Positions 1 through 6,353 of a stretch of DNA of 9,610 nt are shown in pieces (positions within the stretch are counted from its first letter, which is position 1; every line of letters starts with the position of its first letter). The notes under the pieces were generated by a model. That model was given only the letters and a program-made list of their open reading frames with translations, was not told the DNA's origin and did not search any database. Both the position numbers and the translations under genes were made by a program. The stretch comes from Candidatus Dormiibacterota bacterium (GTDB lineage: Bacteria; Chloroflexota; Dormibacteria; Dormibacterales; Dormibacteraceae): the NCBI GenBank assembly GCA_003151665.1, contig PLYD01000151.1, positions 1-9,610 of the forward strand, read 5' to 3'.

Positions 1-1486
1 AGTAGTGGTCCCAGTCATACAGCGCCGGGTCGAACGGAAATTGTGTGCGTTCTTCCGACGGGACCTTGTCCCATATCTCCGTGACGTGGCGTGTATCGAA
101 GATGCAGTCGACCTCGGTATAAACGCCGTAGAGCTGGATGAGGTTGACGGCGCGTTCCAAGCGTTCGCGCTCCCCGTTGAGGTCATCGGAGACCTTTGCG
201 ACATCGGCCCCGAGGGGCAATCGCTCCACGATCCATTGCGCCGCTTCAACGAAGCGCAAGGCGGTGGTGGCCTGGGCCGAGAGCTGGCCGCGAGTCGGAT
301 AAGTCCAGGTCGGGGTGCCTATAGCCTGCCCGTATTTATCGCGCAGCGGATTTTTGGTGAAGTACCGCCTGGACGCGTCCTCGACCTCGCGGAACCGCAG
401 TGGATTCCGCGTGCCGGATGCGGCATGGTAGACGCGAGGCTTGTCATCGGGTGGAGGATTCGCGGCCACCGCCAGGACAGTGTTGACGACGAAGTCGGCC
501 GGGATGATGTCGAGCAGGGCGTCGGGAAGGCCCGAGAAGTCCTGCAGGATGCCCCGCCCGAAAGCCAGGATCAGTGGCTCGGCCATGCGGAAGCCTTCGA
601 GCCAGCCAGGGAACGGCTCGGCCAGCGCGCTCTCGATGATGGACGGTCGCACGATCGATAGCGGGATGTCGCCATGCAGCTCAACGACGGCGTGCTCGGC
701 CATCGCCTTGGTGAACGAATAGATGTCGGCGAAACCCATCGCGTTGGCGTGGACGCGGCCGCGCTCGATGAGCTTGTCCTTGACCCAACGGTCGCGAAGG
801 CGTTCCGTCATTCGTGCGACAGCCGGCGTGCCGGCCGGACCCATCTTCGCGCCCGCCTCGCGGCGCAAGCGCTTCAGGATCTCCGGCCTTCGCGACTCCT
901 CTTCCACCACCGGGCGGAGGTTCGACAGGACGGCCGCTTCATGACGCCAGTTGAGCCCTGGGTCGTGAGGAGCCTGCTCGCGGACGAGGCCGCGGAGCAT
1001 CCCACCCACGTATGCGGTCGACACGTGCACGAGATGCGGCCGGCTCCCGGCTGCCTTGAGCGCCTCCACCATCCGCGCCGCGCCGAGCAGGTTGGTCTGG
1101 GCCGATAGGTCTGCCGGATTGTCGAACTCGACGGCGGCGGCCGAATGGATCACGATCTCGCACTCTCGAAGCTGCTCGCGACCCCCGTCGCTGAGGCCGA
1201 GCCCGTCGCGGCCAAGGTCCAGCTCGAGCACCGCCAGCTTTGCCTTGACGAGCTTTGAGAAAGCCTCTTCGCCAAGCTCCTCTCTGAGGCGCTTGAACGC
1301 GGGACTCGCCAGCACCTCGCGCTCCAGCCTTTCGGCCGCCGGACGGCGGGCGCTGGAACGAATCGCCAGGTTGATCCGACCGACCTCGGGGATCGAGCGC
1401 AGGCACTTCTCGACGATCGACTTGCCCAGGAAGCCGGTCGTGCCGGTGACCAGGATGGTCTTACCCCTGAAGGCCTCAGCAATCAA
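1..1486 (-). CDS. Fatty acyl-CoA reductase-type SDR (partial, C-terminus beyond the left edge)
   Basis: This open frame of 495 codons runs without a stop off the left edge. It is an extended short-chain dehydrogenase of the NAD_binding_4/FAR type, which reduces acyl thioesters with NAD(P)H to aldehydes or alcohols. Seen: the nucleotide-binding motif GTTGFLG at residues 15-21, the active-site Ser in HVSTAYVGG (S156), and the catalytic pair in YSFTK (Y256, K260). Later come SIVRPSIIES and YHAASGTRNPL, both typical of the family, and the frame reaches DWDHY, which resembles the C-terminal region of animal and bacterial FARs. An in-frame TAG lies five codons upstream, so the start is TTG at 1486 or possibly ATT at 1483. 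No well-spaced Shine-Dalgarno supports either; AGGCGG lies just upstream. It follows the M23 peptidase by 34 bases and is probably co-transcribed with it. Some bacterial relatives are fused to HAD or PlsC domains, which cannot be judged here. The substrate is unknown. Confidence 0.85.
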   Translation of the reverse strand, partial: MIAEAFRGKTILVTGTTGFLGKSIVEKCLRSIPEVGRINLAIRSSARRPAAERLEREVLASPAFKRLREELGEEAFSKLVKAKLAVLELDLGRDGLGLSDGGREQLRECEIVIHSAAAVEFDNPADLSAQTNLLGAARMVEALKAAGSRPHLVHVSTAYVGGMLRGLVREQAPHDPGLNWRHEAAVLSNLRPVVEEESRRPEILKRLRREAGAKMGPAGTPAVARMTERLRDRWVKDKLIERGRVHANAMGFADIYSFTKAMAEHAVVELHGDIPLSIVRPSIIESALAEPFPGWLEGFRMAEPLILAFGRGILQDFSGLPDALLDIIPADFVVNTVLAVAANPPPDDKPRVYHAASGTRNPLRFREVEDASRRYFTKNPLRDKYGQAIGTPTWTYPTRGQLSAQATTALRFVEAAQWIVERLPLGADVAKVSDDLNGERERLERAVNLIQLYGVYTEVDCIFDTRHVTEIWDKVPSEERTQFPFDPALYDWDHY

Positions 1487-1520
1487 GACCGCCTGATTCT
1501 AGTTGGAGCCTCCGAGCCGC

Positions 1521-2591
1521 CTACTGCTGCGTACGGGGGGCGCCCGGGAGCCGAACGACTGAAGAGCCGTTCGCATCCTTCCAGCCGAGATCGGTTGTCA
1601 CGGTCGCCCAGAACCAGTAATGCTGGCCCGCCTCGCCTTGCAAGACCTTCTTGCCTGCGGCCACCTTGCCGGTCCAATTCCTGAAAACCCCATCCGGCCC
1701 GACCGCGTAGACGACGAACGCGTCGCTGCTGCCGGGGCTCGACCACGAGACGTCGATCGCTGTCGGGTCGCGCTTGCTCTGCACTGCACTGATCGCGACC
1801 TTGGGCATGGGGATGGTCGCGTAACGGGGCGACCCTGTCAGCCACAGGTCACCCACGTCCTTCGGGTAGGGGTCGGGATATGAGCCTGACCAACCGTAAG
1901 GATCGATAGGCCCGCCGCCGTCGACGCGATAAACGCCGAAGTGGAGGTGCGGCCCCGTCGCGGTCCCCGTGCTGCCCGAGAGCCCGATGACCTGGCCTCG
2001 ACGCACCGGTTGCCCAACGGAGACGTCTATCCGCGAAAGATGGCCGTAGTACGTCATCAACCCGTTGCCGTGGTTGATCTCGATCGTCAATCCGCTCGAG
2101 CAGGTATGACACGAGGGCACTACCCATCCGGCGAGCATCACCACGCCCCCCGCCGCGGCCGCCACCGGCTCGTAGTACAGGCCGTAGTCGTAGCCGTCGT
2201 GTCCGTCGTAGTAGATGTAGTCCTGGCCGCCGGGAGTCTGCGCATAGCCGGCATCAAAGGTTGGATCCGGACCACCCACGCGCGCCGATGCGATGACTCC
2301 GTCGTACCTGCAGGTCTTGCCGTTGATCGAGTAGTCGGGCGAGCAGTGATCGAAGATCGAGGTGATGTATTGAGGGCCCATGAAAGGCAGGGTCAGGAAT
2401 GCGCCGGCGGCTGGGGCCATCCCCGTATTGCCTGTGCCATTCTCGATCGGCCCATACGTCATCTGGCTCGGATAGCTCCACCGCACGTAGCGGCCTGCCT
2501 GGTGGCCCGGAGGGAGGGCGTCGGCCGCCAGCACGGGGACCGCGTGCAGCAGCAGCGTCAGGAGGGTGAGGGTCGATACCAGGATCCGCAT
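1521..2591 (-). CDS. Secreted M23-family metallopeptidase with C-terminal Fn3-like domain
   Basis: A 356-residue exported protein, probably a peptidoglycan endopeptidase acting in the wall. Residues 1-22 form a signal peptide: short basic start, leucine-rich core, and an Ala-rich cleavage region near VLA-AD. The LytM/M23 domain spans about 125-232. Its zinc ligands are H131 and D135 (in HDGYD) and H217 (in HLHFG). The catalytic histidines are H184 (in YYGHL) and H215. All the residues expected for activity are present, so it is not a degenerate M23 scaffold. Residues about 264-350 look like a single Fn3-type beta-sandwich (a VSWSSP strand, then YWFWATV). Four cysteines (C83, C94, and C161/C164 as CHTC) could form disulfides outside the cell. 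The ATG at 2591 has no obvious Shine-Dalgarno. The gene is divergent from the dehydrogenase at 2689 and leads into the reductase gene. Confidence 0.9.
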   Translation of the reverse strand: MRILVSTLTLLTLLLHAVPVLAADALPPGHQAGRYVRWSYPSQMTYGPIENGTGNTGMAPAAGAFLTLPFMGPQYITSIFDHCSPDYSINGKTCRYDGVIASARVGGPDPTFDAGYAQTPGGQDYIYYDGHDGYDYGLYYEPVAAAAGGVVMLAGWVVPSCHTCSSGLTIEINHGNGLMTYYGHLSRIDVSVGQPVRRGQVIGLSGSTGTATGPHLHFGVYRVDGGGPIDPYGWSGSYPDPYPKDVGDLWLTGSPRYATIPMPKVAISAVQSKRDPTAIDVSWSSPGSSDAFVVYAVGPDGVFRNWTGKVAAGKKVLQGEAGQHYWFWATVTTDLGWKDANGSSVVRLPGAPRTQQ

Positions 2592-2688
2592 AGCCGTTGA
2601 ACGCGAGAGCCTAGTCTATTGGTATCACTCGTCCAGCGGCCCGCCGATCTTGTTAACTTTCGCAAATGGCTTGTGCTGAGGCGAATTG
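2592..2688. other. Divergent intergenic region between M23 peptidase and dehydrogenase
   Basis: These 97 bases separate two divergent starts and must hold promoters for both. Reading the minus strand, TAGACT ends 21 bases before the peptidase ATG and could be a -10 element, but I see no matching -35. On the plus strand GTTAAC (2652-2657) sits in a short AT-richer patch. GAGG at 2678-2681 is a reasonable Shine-Dalgarno for the ATG at 2689. I cannot name a promoter with confidence. Confidence 0.4.
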
Positions 2689-3717
2689 ATGGAGGTACTG
2701 AGCCAGGGGCGCGCGGCAGTCTACGAGGAGCCGATCGGCCCAGCGGGCGTGCGGATCCGGGAGCGGCCCCGGACCGACCCCAAGCCTGGCTCCGTGGCCA
2801 TAGCGATAAAGGCGGCCTCCATCAACCACCTGGACTTGTGGCTCGCCCACGGGGCGCAACGCGTCACGCCCCCGCGAGTGATCGCCGCCGACGGCGCCGG
2901 GGTCGTCCATGCGTCCGCCGACCCGTCATGGAAGGCGGGTGACGAGGTCGTCATCTTCCCCACCCTCTGCTGCTGGGAATGCGAATGGTGCCGAGCCGGT
3001 GAGAACGTCAAGTGCGCTAGCTTTGGCGTCCTCGGCGAGCACTCGGACGGCATGGCGTGCGAGCTGATCCACATCGACGCCCGCAACGTTTTTCGCAAGC
3101 CCAAGACTCTGTCGTGGGAAGAGTCGGCCGCTTTTCCACTGACCTTTCTCACTGCCTGGCGGATGCTGACCACGCGGGCCCGCCTGCGCGCGGGCGAGAC
3201 CGTGCTGGTCGTCGGGGCCGGGGCAGGAGTGGCCGTCGCTGCCATCAGCATCGCCAGGCACCTCGGCGCCCGCGTGCTCGCGACGAGCCGTTCAGAGGAG
3301 AAGCGCAAGCGGGCCCTGGCGCTGGGCGCGGACGCCGCCTTCGATTCAAGCGCCTTCAGCAAGGGCGTCCGAGGGGCGACCAAGGACGGGGTCGACGTCG
3401 TGTTCGAGCACGTCGGGCCGGCCACCCTCGAGGAGTCGTTGCGTTCCCTCGCCATGGGCGGACGGATAGTGACCTGCGGCTCCACCTCGGGCGTCAAAGC
3501 CGAGATCACGATGCCGCGACTCTTCTTCCGCCAGGCGGACCTGCTGGGATCGACGATGGGAAACGCGTCCGAGTTCGAGGCTGTCCTAAGCGCGATCGAC
3601 GAGGGCCTCAGGCCAGTCGTCGACACCGTTTACGAGCTTGATCGAGTGCAAGATGCTCTGACACGCGTTGATGCTTCGGAACAGTTCGGCAAGGTGGTGC
3701 TGTCGGTTGCAACTTAG
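2689..3717 (+). CDS. Zinc-containing medium-chain dehydrogenase/reductase (alcohol dehydrogenase-like)
   Basis: A 342-residue MDR-superfamily oxidoreductase with a GroES-like N-terminal fold and an NAD(P)-binding Rossmann domain (GAGAGV, residues 176-181). A structural zinc lobe is intact: C95, C98, C101 and C109 in C-x2-C-x2-C-x7-C spacing. The place where classical alcohol dehydrogenases carry the first catalytic-zinc cysteine reads INHLDLW (45-51), as in the Zn_ADH_like1/quinone-oxidoreductase-type subgroup. Family-typical stretches follow: FGVLGEHSDG, PLTFLTAWRML, a VVFEHVG segment, LFFRQADLLGSTMG, and a C-terminal EQFGKVVL. The substrate cannot be told from sequence. TTG at 2686 directly precedes ATG at 2689; I chose the ATG because GAGG at 2678-2681 is well placed for it. 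An in-frame TGA at 2677 rules out a longer protein. mscL starts 18 bases downstream on the same strand, so the two are likely one transcript. Confidence 0.88.
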   Translation: MEVLSQGRAAVYEEPIGPAGVRIRERPRTDPKPGSVAIAIKAASINHLDLWLAHGAQRVTPPRVIAADGAGVVHASADPSWKAGDEVVIFPTLCCWECEWCRAGENVKCASFGVLGEHSDGMACELIHIDARNVFRKPKTLSWEESAAFPLTFLTAWRMLTTRARLRAGETVLVVGAGAGVAVAAISIARHLGARVLATSRSEEKRKRALALGADAAFDSSAFSKGVRGATKDGVDVVFEHVGPATLEESLRSLAMGGRIVTCGSTSGVKAEITMPRLFFRQADLLGSTMGNASEFEAVLSAIDEGLRPVVDTVYELDRVQDALTRVDASEQFGKVVLSVAT

Positions 3718-3721
3718 AGCT

Positions 3722-3730
3722 GGAGGAGGT
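3722..3730 (+). promoter_or_regulatory. Strong Shine-Dalgarno of mscL
   Basis: GGAGGAGGT lies 5 bases upstream of the GTG at 3736 and fixes that start. It is the best ribosome binding site in the window and lies in the short gap after the dehydrogenase stop. Confidence 0.85.
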
Positions 3731-3735
3731 CGGCG

Positions 3736-4140
3736 GTGAAAGGATTCAAGGCTTTTCTGCTGCGGGGCAATGTCGTCGACCTGGCCGTCGCGGTGGTCAT
3801 CGGCGCCGCCTTCACCGCCGTCGTGACGAATTTCGCAGCCGGATTCATCACACCGCTAATCGCACTCATCTTCGGCCAGCAAGACGCCTTCGGCGGGTTC
3901 TCGTTCATCGTCAACGGCGTCCTGTTCAGGTTCGGCCCGTTCATCAACGCGGTGGTCACCTTCGTGATGGTGGCGGCGGTCGTCTATTTCCTGATCGTGC
4001 TGCCCGTCAACACGCTGATCGAGCGCTCGCGGAAAGCTGAGCCACCCGACCCGACGATCAGGAAATGTCCCGAGTGCCTCAGCGACATCCCGACCGTCGC
4101 CCGGCGATGCCGTTACTGCGGCCAGCCGGTGACGGCCTAG
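3736..4140 (+). CDS. mscL: Large-conductance mechanosensitive channel MscL with C-terminal zinc ribbon
   Basis: A 134-residue inner-membrane channel that opens under membrane tension to release solutes during hypo-osmotic shock. The N-terminal amphipathic segment and first helix carry the MscL signature (RGNVVDLAVAVVIGAAF, residues 10-26). TM1 is about 14-43 and TM2 about 67-92, joined by a periplasmic loop. After TM2, where E. coli MscL has a cytoplasmic helical bundle, this protein has a CPEC...CRYC zinc ribbon (C111, C114, C125, C128). To my knowledge this tail also occurs in MscL of some Actinomycetota and Chloroflexota. The start is GTG with a strong Shine-Dalgarno. It follows the dehydrogenase by 18 bases. 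The stop TAG (4138-4140) interlocks with that of the convergent DinB-like gene in a shared CTAG, so no terminator lies between them. Confidence 0.95.
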   Translation: MKGFKAFLLRGNVVDLAVAVVIGAAFTAVVTNFAAGFITPLIALIFGQQDAFGGFSFIVNGVLFRFGPFINAVVTFVMVAAVVYFLIVLPVNTLIERSRKAEPPDPTIRKCPECLSDIPTVARRCRYCGQPVTA

Positions 4141-4640
4141 GCCTGACTGTCGAGGCGGGCGAGCTGCGCCACGTGCTCCTCGAGGTGGCCCACGACCAGG
4201 TTCTGGAGCAGCTCGCCGACCCGGGCCGTACGATTTCCCTCGCGATTGTGGAAGTCGACAGTCCGCTCCAGATCGCTAGGGTTCATCGCCGACAACAACA
4301 CCAGCACGCGTCCGATCTTCCCGTCGATCGCTTTTCTCAGCTCGATCTCAGAGAGGCCGTTCCCTTGATCGATGCCCCGACGGCGTAGCGCAGCGCCCTT
4401 CTCGTCGCGGCCCATCGTGGCCGACCCCTCGATCGCGCCCTGAATCTGCGCCGTCCAGTAGTCAAGCATCTCGCTCATGTGGCCGAGGACGTTTCCACGA
4501 TGCCACGCCTCGCCGGTTGCCGGATCAACGGGGCCGGCGCCACGATCAACTTCCACTGGCAGACGGGCCAGGTCGGCCCGCGTGGCTGCAACTCGCTCAC
4601 GCAACGCCTGCAGGTCGTGGCTGTCGTCGAGCTCGCTCAT
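4137..4640 (-). CDS. DinB-superfamily protein (four-helix, putative metal/thiol-dependent)
   Basis: A 167-residue protein resembling DinB/mycothiol-dependent maleylpyruvate isomerase-like proteins. This is a four-helix fold that usually binds a divalent metal through three histidines. Candidate ligands are visible: H54 (in VLGHMSEML) near the end of the second helix, and H152 and H156 (GHLEEH) in the last helix, in the family's usual arrangement. Family members include thiol-dependent S-transferases and isomerases; the reaction here is unknown. The ATG at 4640 overlaps the TGA of the upstream repressor gene as ATGA, so translational coupling is likely. An in-frame ATG at 4655 would add five residues, but it has no Shine-Dalgarno and lies deeper inside the repressor gene, so I preferred 4640. 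Its 3' end overlaps mscL by 4 bases in the convergent direction. Confidence 0.78.
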   Translation of the reverse strand: MSELDDSHDLQALRERVAATRADLARLPVEVDRGAGPVDPATGEAWHRGNVLGHMSEMLDYWTAQIQGAIEGSATMGRDEKGAALRRRGIDQGNGLSEIELRKAIDGKIGRVLVLLSAMNPSDLERTVDFHNREGNRTARVGELLQNLVVGHLEEHVAQLARLDSQA

Positions 4641-5338
4641 TTCGGGACCACCCATAGCTTCGCAGCGGTGTCATGGCTCAGCGTCACCGAGCGCTTCCCC
4701 GCGCGGACGGTGATGGTGCGGGCGACACCGTCGACCTCGAGCACCGCAATGTCCCGGTCTGGAGTGAGTCCACGCTCGTGCAGATAATTGAGCAGGGTCG
4801 GCGCCTCACGCTCCGCAACCTCTGAGACACGCGACACCGACGCGCGCGTCCCGTGCTCGAGGCTCGCGAGCCTGACCTCTTTCGGCATGGCCTCGGAGTA
4901 CCCCGGAATCGGGTTGCCGTGAGGGCAGGTGGTCGGCCGGCCTAACACCTCGTAAAGGCGCCGCTCGACGACCTCGGAGACGGCGTGCTCCAACCGCGCG
5001 GCCTCCTCGTCGGCGGTCACCCAATCCAGGCCGAGCCCATCGGTCAGCCAGCGCTCCATGATGCGGTGCCGCCGGACGATGGCCTCGGCGGCCCGACGGC
5101 CGGCGGCGGTCAGCTCGATCTCCTTGCGCTTATTCATGCGCACCATGCCGTAGCCGGCCATCCGCCGCACCGCCACGGTGACCGTCGGCCGGCTCACCCC
5201 CAGCCAGTCGGCGAGGCGCGCGCTGCGCAGCGGCTCTCCCTCCGACCACATGTAATAAATGGCCTCGAGGTAGTGCGCAACCACCTCCGAAGGGGGCTTC
5301 GAGCCCACGTTAGACTTATCTAATTGCGCCTTTTGCAC
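4637..5338 (-). CDS. DtxR/MntR-family metal-dependent transcriptional repressor
   Basis: A 233-residue repressor (from GTG at 5338) with three DtxR-type domains. The winged helix is about 17-80 (recognition helix near SRPTVTVAVRRM), the metal-binding dimerisation domain about 81-155, and a C-terminal SH3/FeoA-like domain about 162-232. Spacing matches diphtheria DtxR without gaps through the metal region: H22 at the M10 position, H91 and E95 at H79/E83, D110 at H98, A114 at C102, and E117/H118 at E105/H106. E173 and E176 plausibly match E170/Q173. The primary site therefore lacks the Cys or Glu ligand and has His in place of Met or Asp. The start is uncertain. GTG at 5338 has AGGA upstream, but a 223-residue version from GTG at 5308 fits the family N-terminus better and places the palindromic operator just upstream instead of inside the gene. 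Divergent from a ZIP transporter, which suggests metal-responsive control of uptake or efflux. Confidence 0.9.
   Translation of the reverse strand: MQKAQLDKSNVGSKPPSEVVAHYLEAIYYMWSEGEPLRSARLADWLGVSRPTVTVAVRRMAGYGMVRMNKRKEIELTAAGRRAAEAIVRRHRIMERWLTDGLGLDWVTADEEAARLEHAVSEVVERRLYEVLGRPTTCPHGNPIPGYSEAMPKEVRLASLEHGTRASVSRVSEVAEREAPTLLNYLHERGLTPDRDIAVLEVDGVARTITVRAGKRSVTLSHDTAAKLWVVPK
5310..5323. promoter_or_regulatory. Candidate DtxR-family operator (inverted repeat)
   Basis: TTAGACTTATCTAA is an inverted repeat of TTAGA/TCTAA around a 4-base centre. Its TTAG...CTAA ends resemble the half-sites of DtxR/IdeR boxes, although the spacing differs from the 19-base consensus. It lies between the repressor and the divergent ZIP gene, where an autoregulatory operator would be expected. 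A further CTAAT at 5342-5346 repeats the CTAAT at 5320-5324 exactly 22 bases away, about two helical turns. Binding is inferred. Confidence 0.6.
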
Positions 5339-5339
5339 G

Positions 5340-5346
5340 TACTAAT
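5340..5346 (+). promoter_or_regulatory. Possible -10 element for the ZIP transporter gene
   Basis: TACTAAT stands out as AT-rich just upstream of the ATG at 5361 and could be a -10 hexamer giving a very short leader. No good -35 is seen at 16-18 bases, and the gene has only a weak GTGAG upstream of its start. This is a weak call. Confidence 0.3.
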
Positions 5347-5360
5347 CCTGTGAGCCCACT

Positions 5361-6149
5361 ATGAGCCAAACCACTGCCGTTTTACTGGGAGCCTTCGCCG
5401 GCGCCACCATTTTCCTAGGCTTGCCGGTGGCGCGCCTGCGCGGCCTGCCGAAGTCGGTCCAGGGCTTCCTCAACGCGTTCGCGACCGGGATCCTCGTGTT
5501 CCTCCTCTGGGACATCCTGAGCCACGCCGGGGACAAGGTGCAGCTCACCGTTGCCGGCGCTCGCGCAGGCGACGGCGGGCCGTTCGTGATCATCGCCGTG
5601 ATCTTTGCGGTCGGCGTCGGGGCCGGCCTTTTGGGCCTCGTTTACTTCAACCGCGCGATCTTCGGGCGCCTGAAGCACGGCGCCCAAAGCCCAAGCCCCA
5701 AGTCGCTCTCCCTTGCCATTGCCACGGGGCTGGGCCTGCACAACCTCTCGGAAGGCCTGGCCATCGGGCAGTCAGCGCACACCGGTGCGATCGCCTTCGC
5801 GGGCGTCCTGGTCGTCGGCTTCGCCCTGCACAACGTGACCGAGGGCTTTGGGATCGCCGCTCCGATGACGATGGAGCCGAAGCCTGCCTCTTGGGGCTTT
5901 CTGGGGCTGGCCGGGTTGATCGGCGGCGGCCCCACCTTCATCGGCGCCTGGATCGGCTATCTGGCCAGCTCGAACTACTTCTACGTGGCGTTCCTCGCCA
6001 TCGCGGCCGGGGCGCTGTTGTACGTGGTCAACGAGCTGTTCAACGTGGGCCGCAAGCTGAGCTCGCCCCCGGCCTTTGCCTGGGGCCTGCTGCTGGGGTT
6101 CCTGACCGCCTACGCAACGGACCTGGTCCTTACGTTCGCCAGCGCCTGA
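5361..6149 (+). CDS. ZIP-family divalent metal transporter
   Basis: A 262-residue polytopic membrane protein of the ZIP (ZRT/IRT-like, ZupT-like) family, which moves Zn, Fe, Mn or similar ions across the cytoplasmic membrane, usually into the cytosol. About eight hydrophobic segments can be picked out. The binuclear metal centre motifs are intact: HNLSEG (H127, N128, E131) in TM4 and HNVTEG (H157, N158, E161) in TM5. The TM3-TM4 loop (about 98-115) is short and lacks the His-rich stretch of many eukaryotic ZIPs; it holds only H106. The ATG at 5361 has a weak upstream GTGAG. The gene starts 22 bases from the divergent DtxR-type repressor start, next to a palindromic site, so metal-dependent repression by that regulator is the likely control. 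Metal specificity cannot be decided from sequence alone. A GC-rich hairpin at 6181-6201 may end the transcript. Confidence 0.9.
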   Translation: MSQTTAVLLGAFAGATIFLGLPVARLRGLPKSVQGFLNAFATGILVFLLWDILSHAGDKVQLTVAGARAGDGGPFVIIAVIFAVGVGAGLLGLVYFNRAIFGRLKHGAQSPSPKSLSLAIATGLGLHNLSEGLAIGQSAHTGAIAFAGVLVVGFALHNVTEGFGIAAPMTMEPKPASWGFLGLAGLIGGGPTFIGAWIGYLASSNYFYVAFLAIAAGALLYVVNELFNVGRKLSSPPAFAWGLLLGFLTAYATDLVLTFASA

Positions 6150-6180
6150 AAGGCACTGTCCGCTGCTAGCGTGGCCGGGT

Positions 6181-6201
6181 TGGCCGGGGTCCCCCCGGCC
6201 A
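6181..6201 (+). terminator. GC-rich hairpin, probable terminator of the ZIP gene
   Basis: GGCCGGGG (6182-6189) pairs perfectly with CCCCGGCC (6193-6200) around TCC, and T6181/A6201 extend the stem to 9 pairs. It lies 32 bases after the ZIP stop. There is no immediate T run, only a T-rich stretch (6206-6214), so the termination type is uncertain. Confidence 0.55.
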
Positions 6202-6301
6202 TGACTTTGTTTCTACAGCGCACCCAGACGTGGCGTGGAGAAACTAATTCAATAAATCCAATCCCGGGAAGGAGAGCAGCCACGCGCAAAAGCGCCTGGC
6301 G

Positions 6302-6352
6302 ATGAGAGGGAACAGTCTGGTTCCCTCTCATAAGGCGGATCGAAGATCCGCC
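6302..6352. terminator. Two adjacent perfect hairpins, probable (bidirectional) terminator
   Basis: Hairpin 1 has 12 perfect pairs: ATGAGAGGGAAC (6302-6313), a 6-base loop, and GTTCCCTCTCAT (6320-6331). Two bases later, hairpin 2 has 8 perfect pairs: GGCGGATC (6334-6341), loop GAA, and GATCCGCC (6345-6352). Hairpin 2 begins one base after the stop of the minus-strand gene at 6354. Neither has a T run on either strand, so they would be U-less terminators or 3'-end stabilisers. Confidence 0.55.
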
Positions 6353-6353
6353 G

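Larger units (their letters stand above)
6150..6353. other. Non-coding region between convergent genes, rich in hairpins
   Basis: These 204 bases lie between the ZIP stop and the stop of the small minus-strand gene, and I find no convincing gene in them. They hold the hairpin at 6181-6201, a weaker arm pair GTTTCT/AGAAAC (6209-6214 and 6239-6244), an AT-rich patch near 6241-6262, a small GCGC-AAAA-GCGC hairpin (6284-6295), and the two strong hairpins at 6302-6352. A structured small RNA is possible but nothing identifies one. Confidence 0.5.

Noticed and set aside
131..138. Search for CRISPR arrays, insertion sequences or att-like direct repeats across the window
   Set aside because: I saw no regularly spaced repeats, transposase or terminal inverted repeats anywhere; the position given is nominal.
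5..1108. Plus-strand open frames across the left end
   Set aside because: They are shadows of the minus-strand acyl-CoA reductase, whose SDR motifs and uninterrupted 495-codon frame are decisive.
1941..2600. Plus-strand open frame of 219 codons
   Set aside because: Antisense to the M23 peptidase; no recognisable content.
2721..3626. Long minus-strand open frame (301 codons)
   Set aside because: Antisense to the dehydrogenase, which has clear motifs; the product is Ser/Arg/Ala-rich with no domain.
6302..6352. Possible tRNA because of a GGTTC-containing arm and stacked stems
   Set aside because: No acceptor stem, D arm or CCA-compatible end can be drawn; the structure is two simple hairpins.
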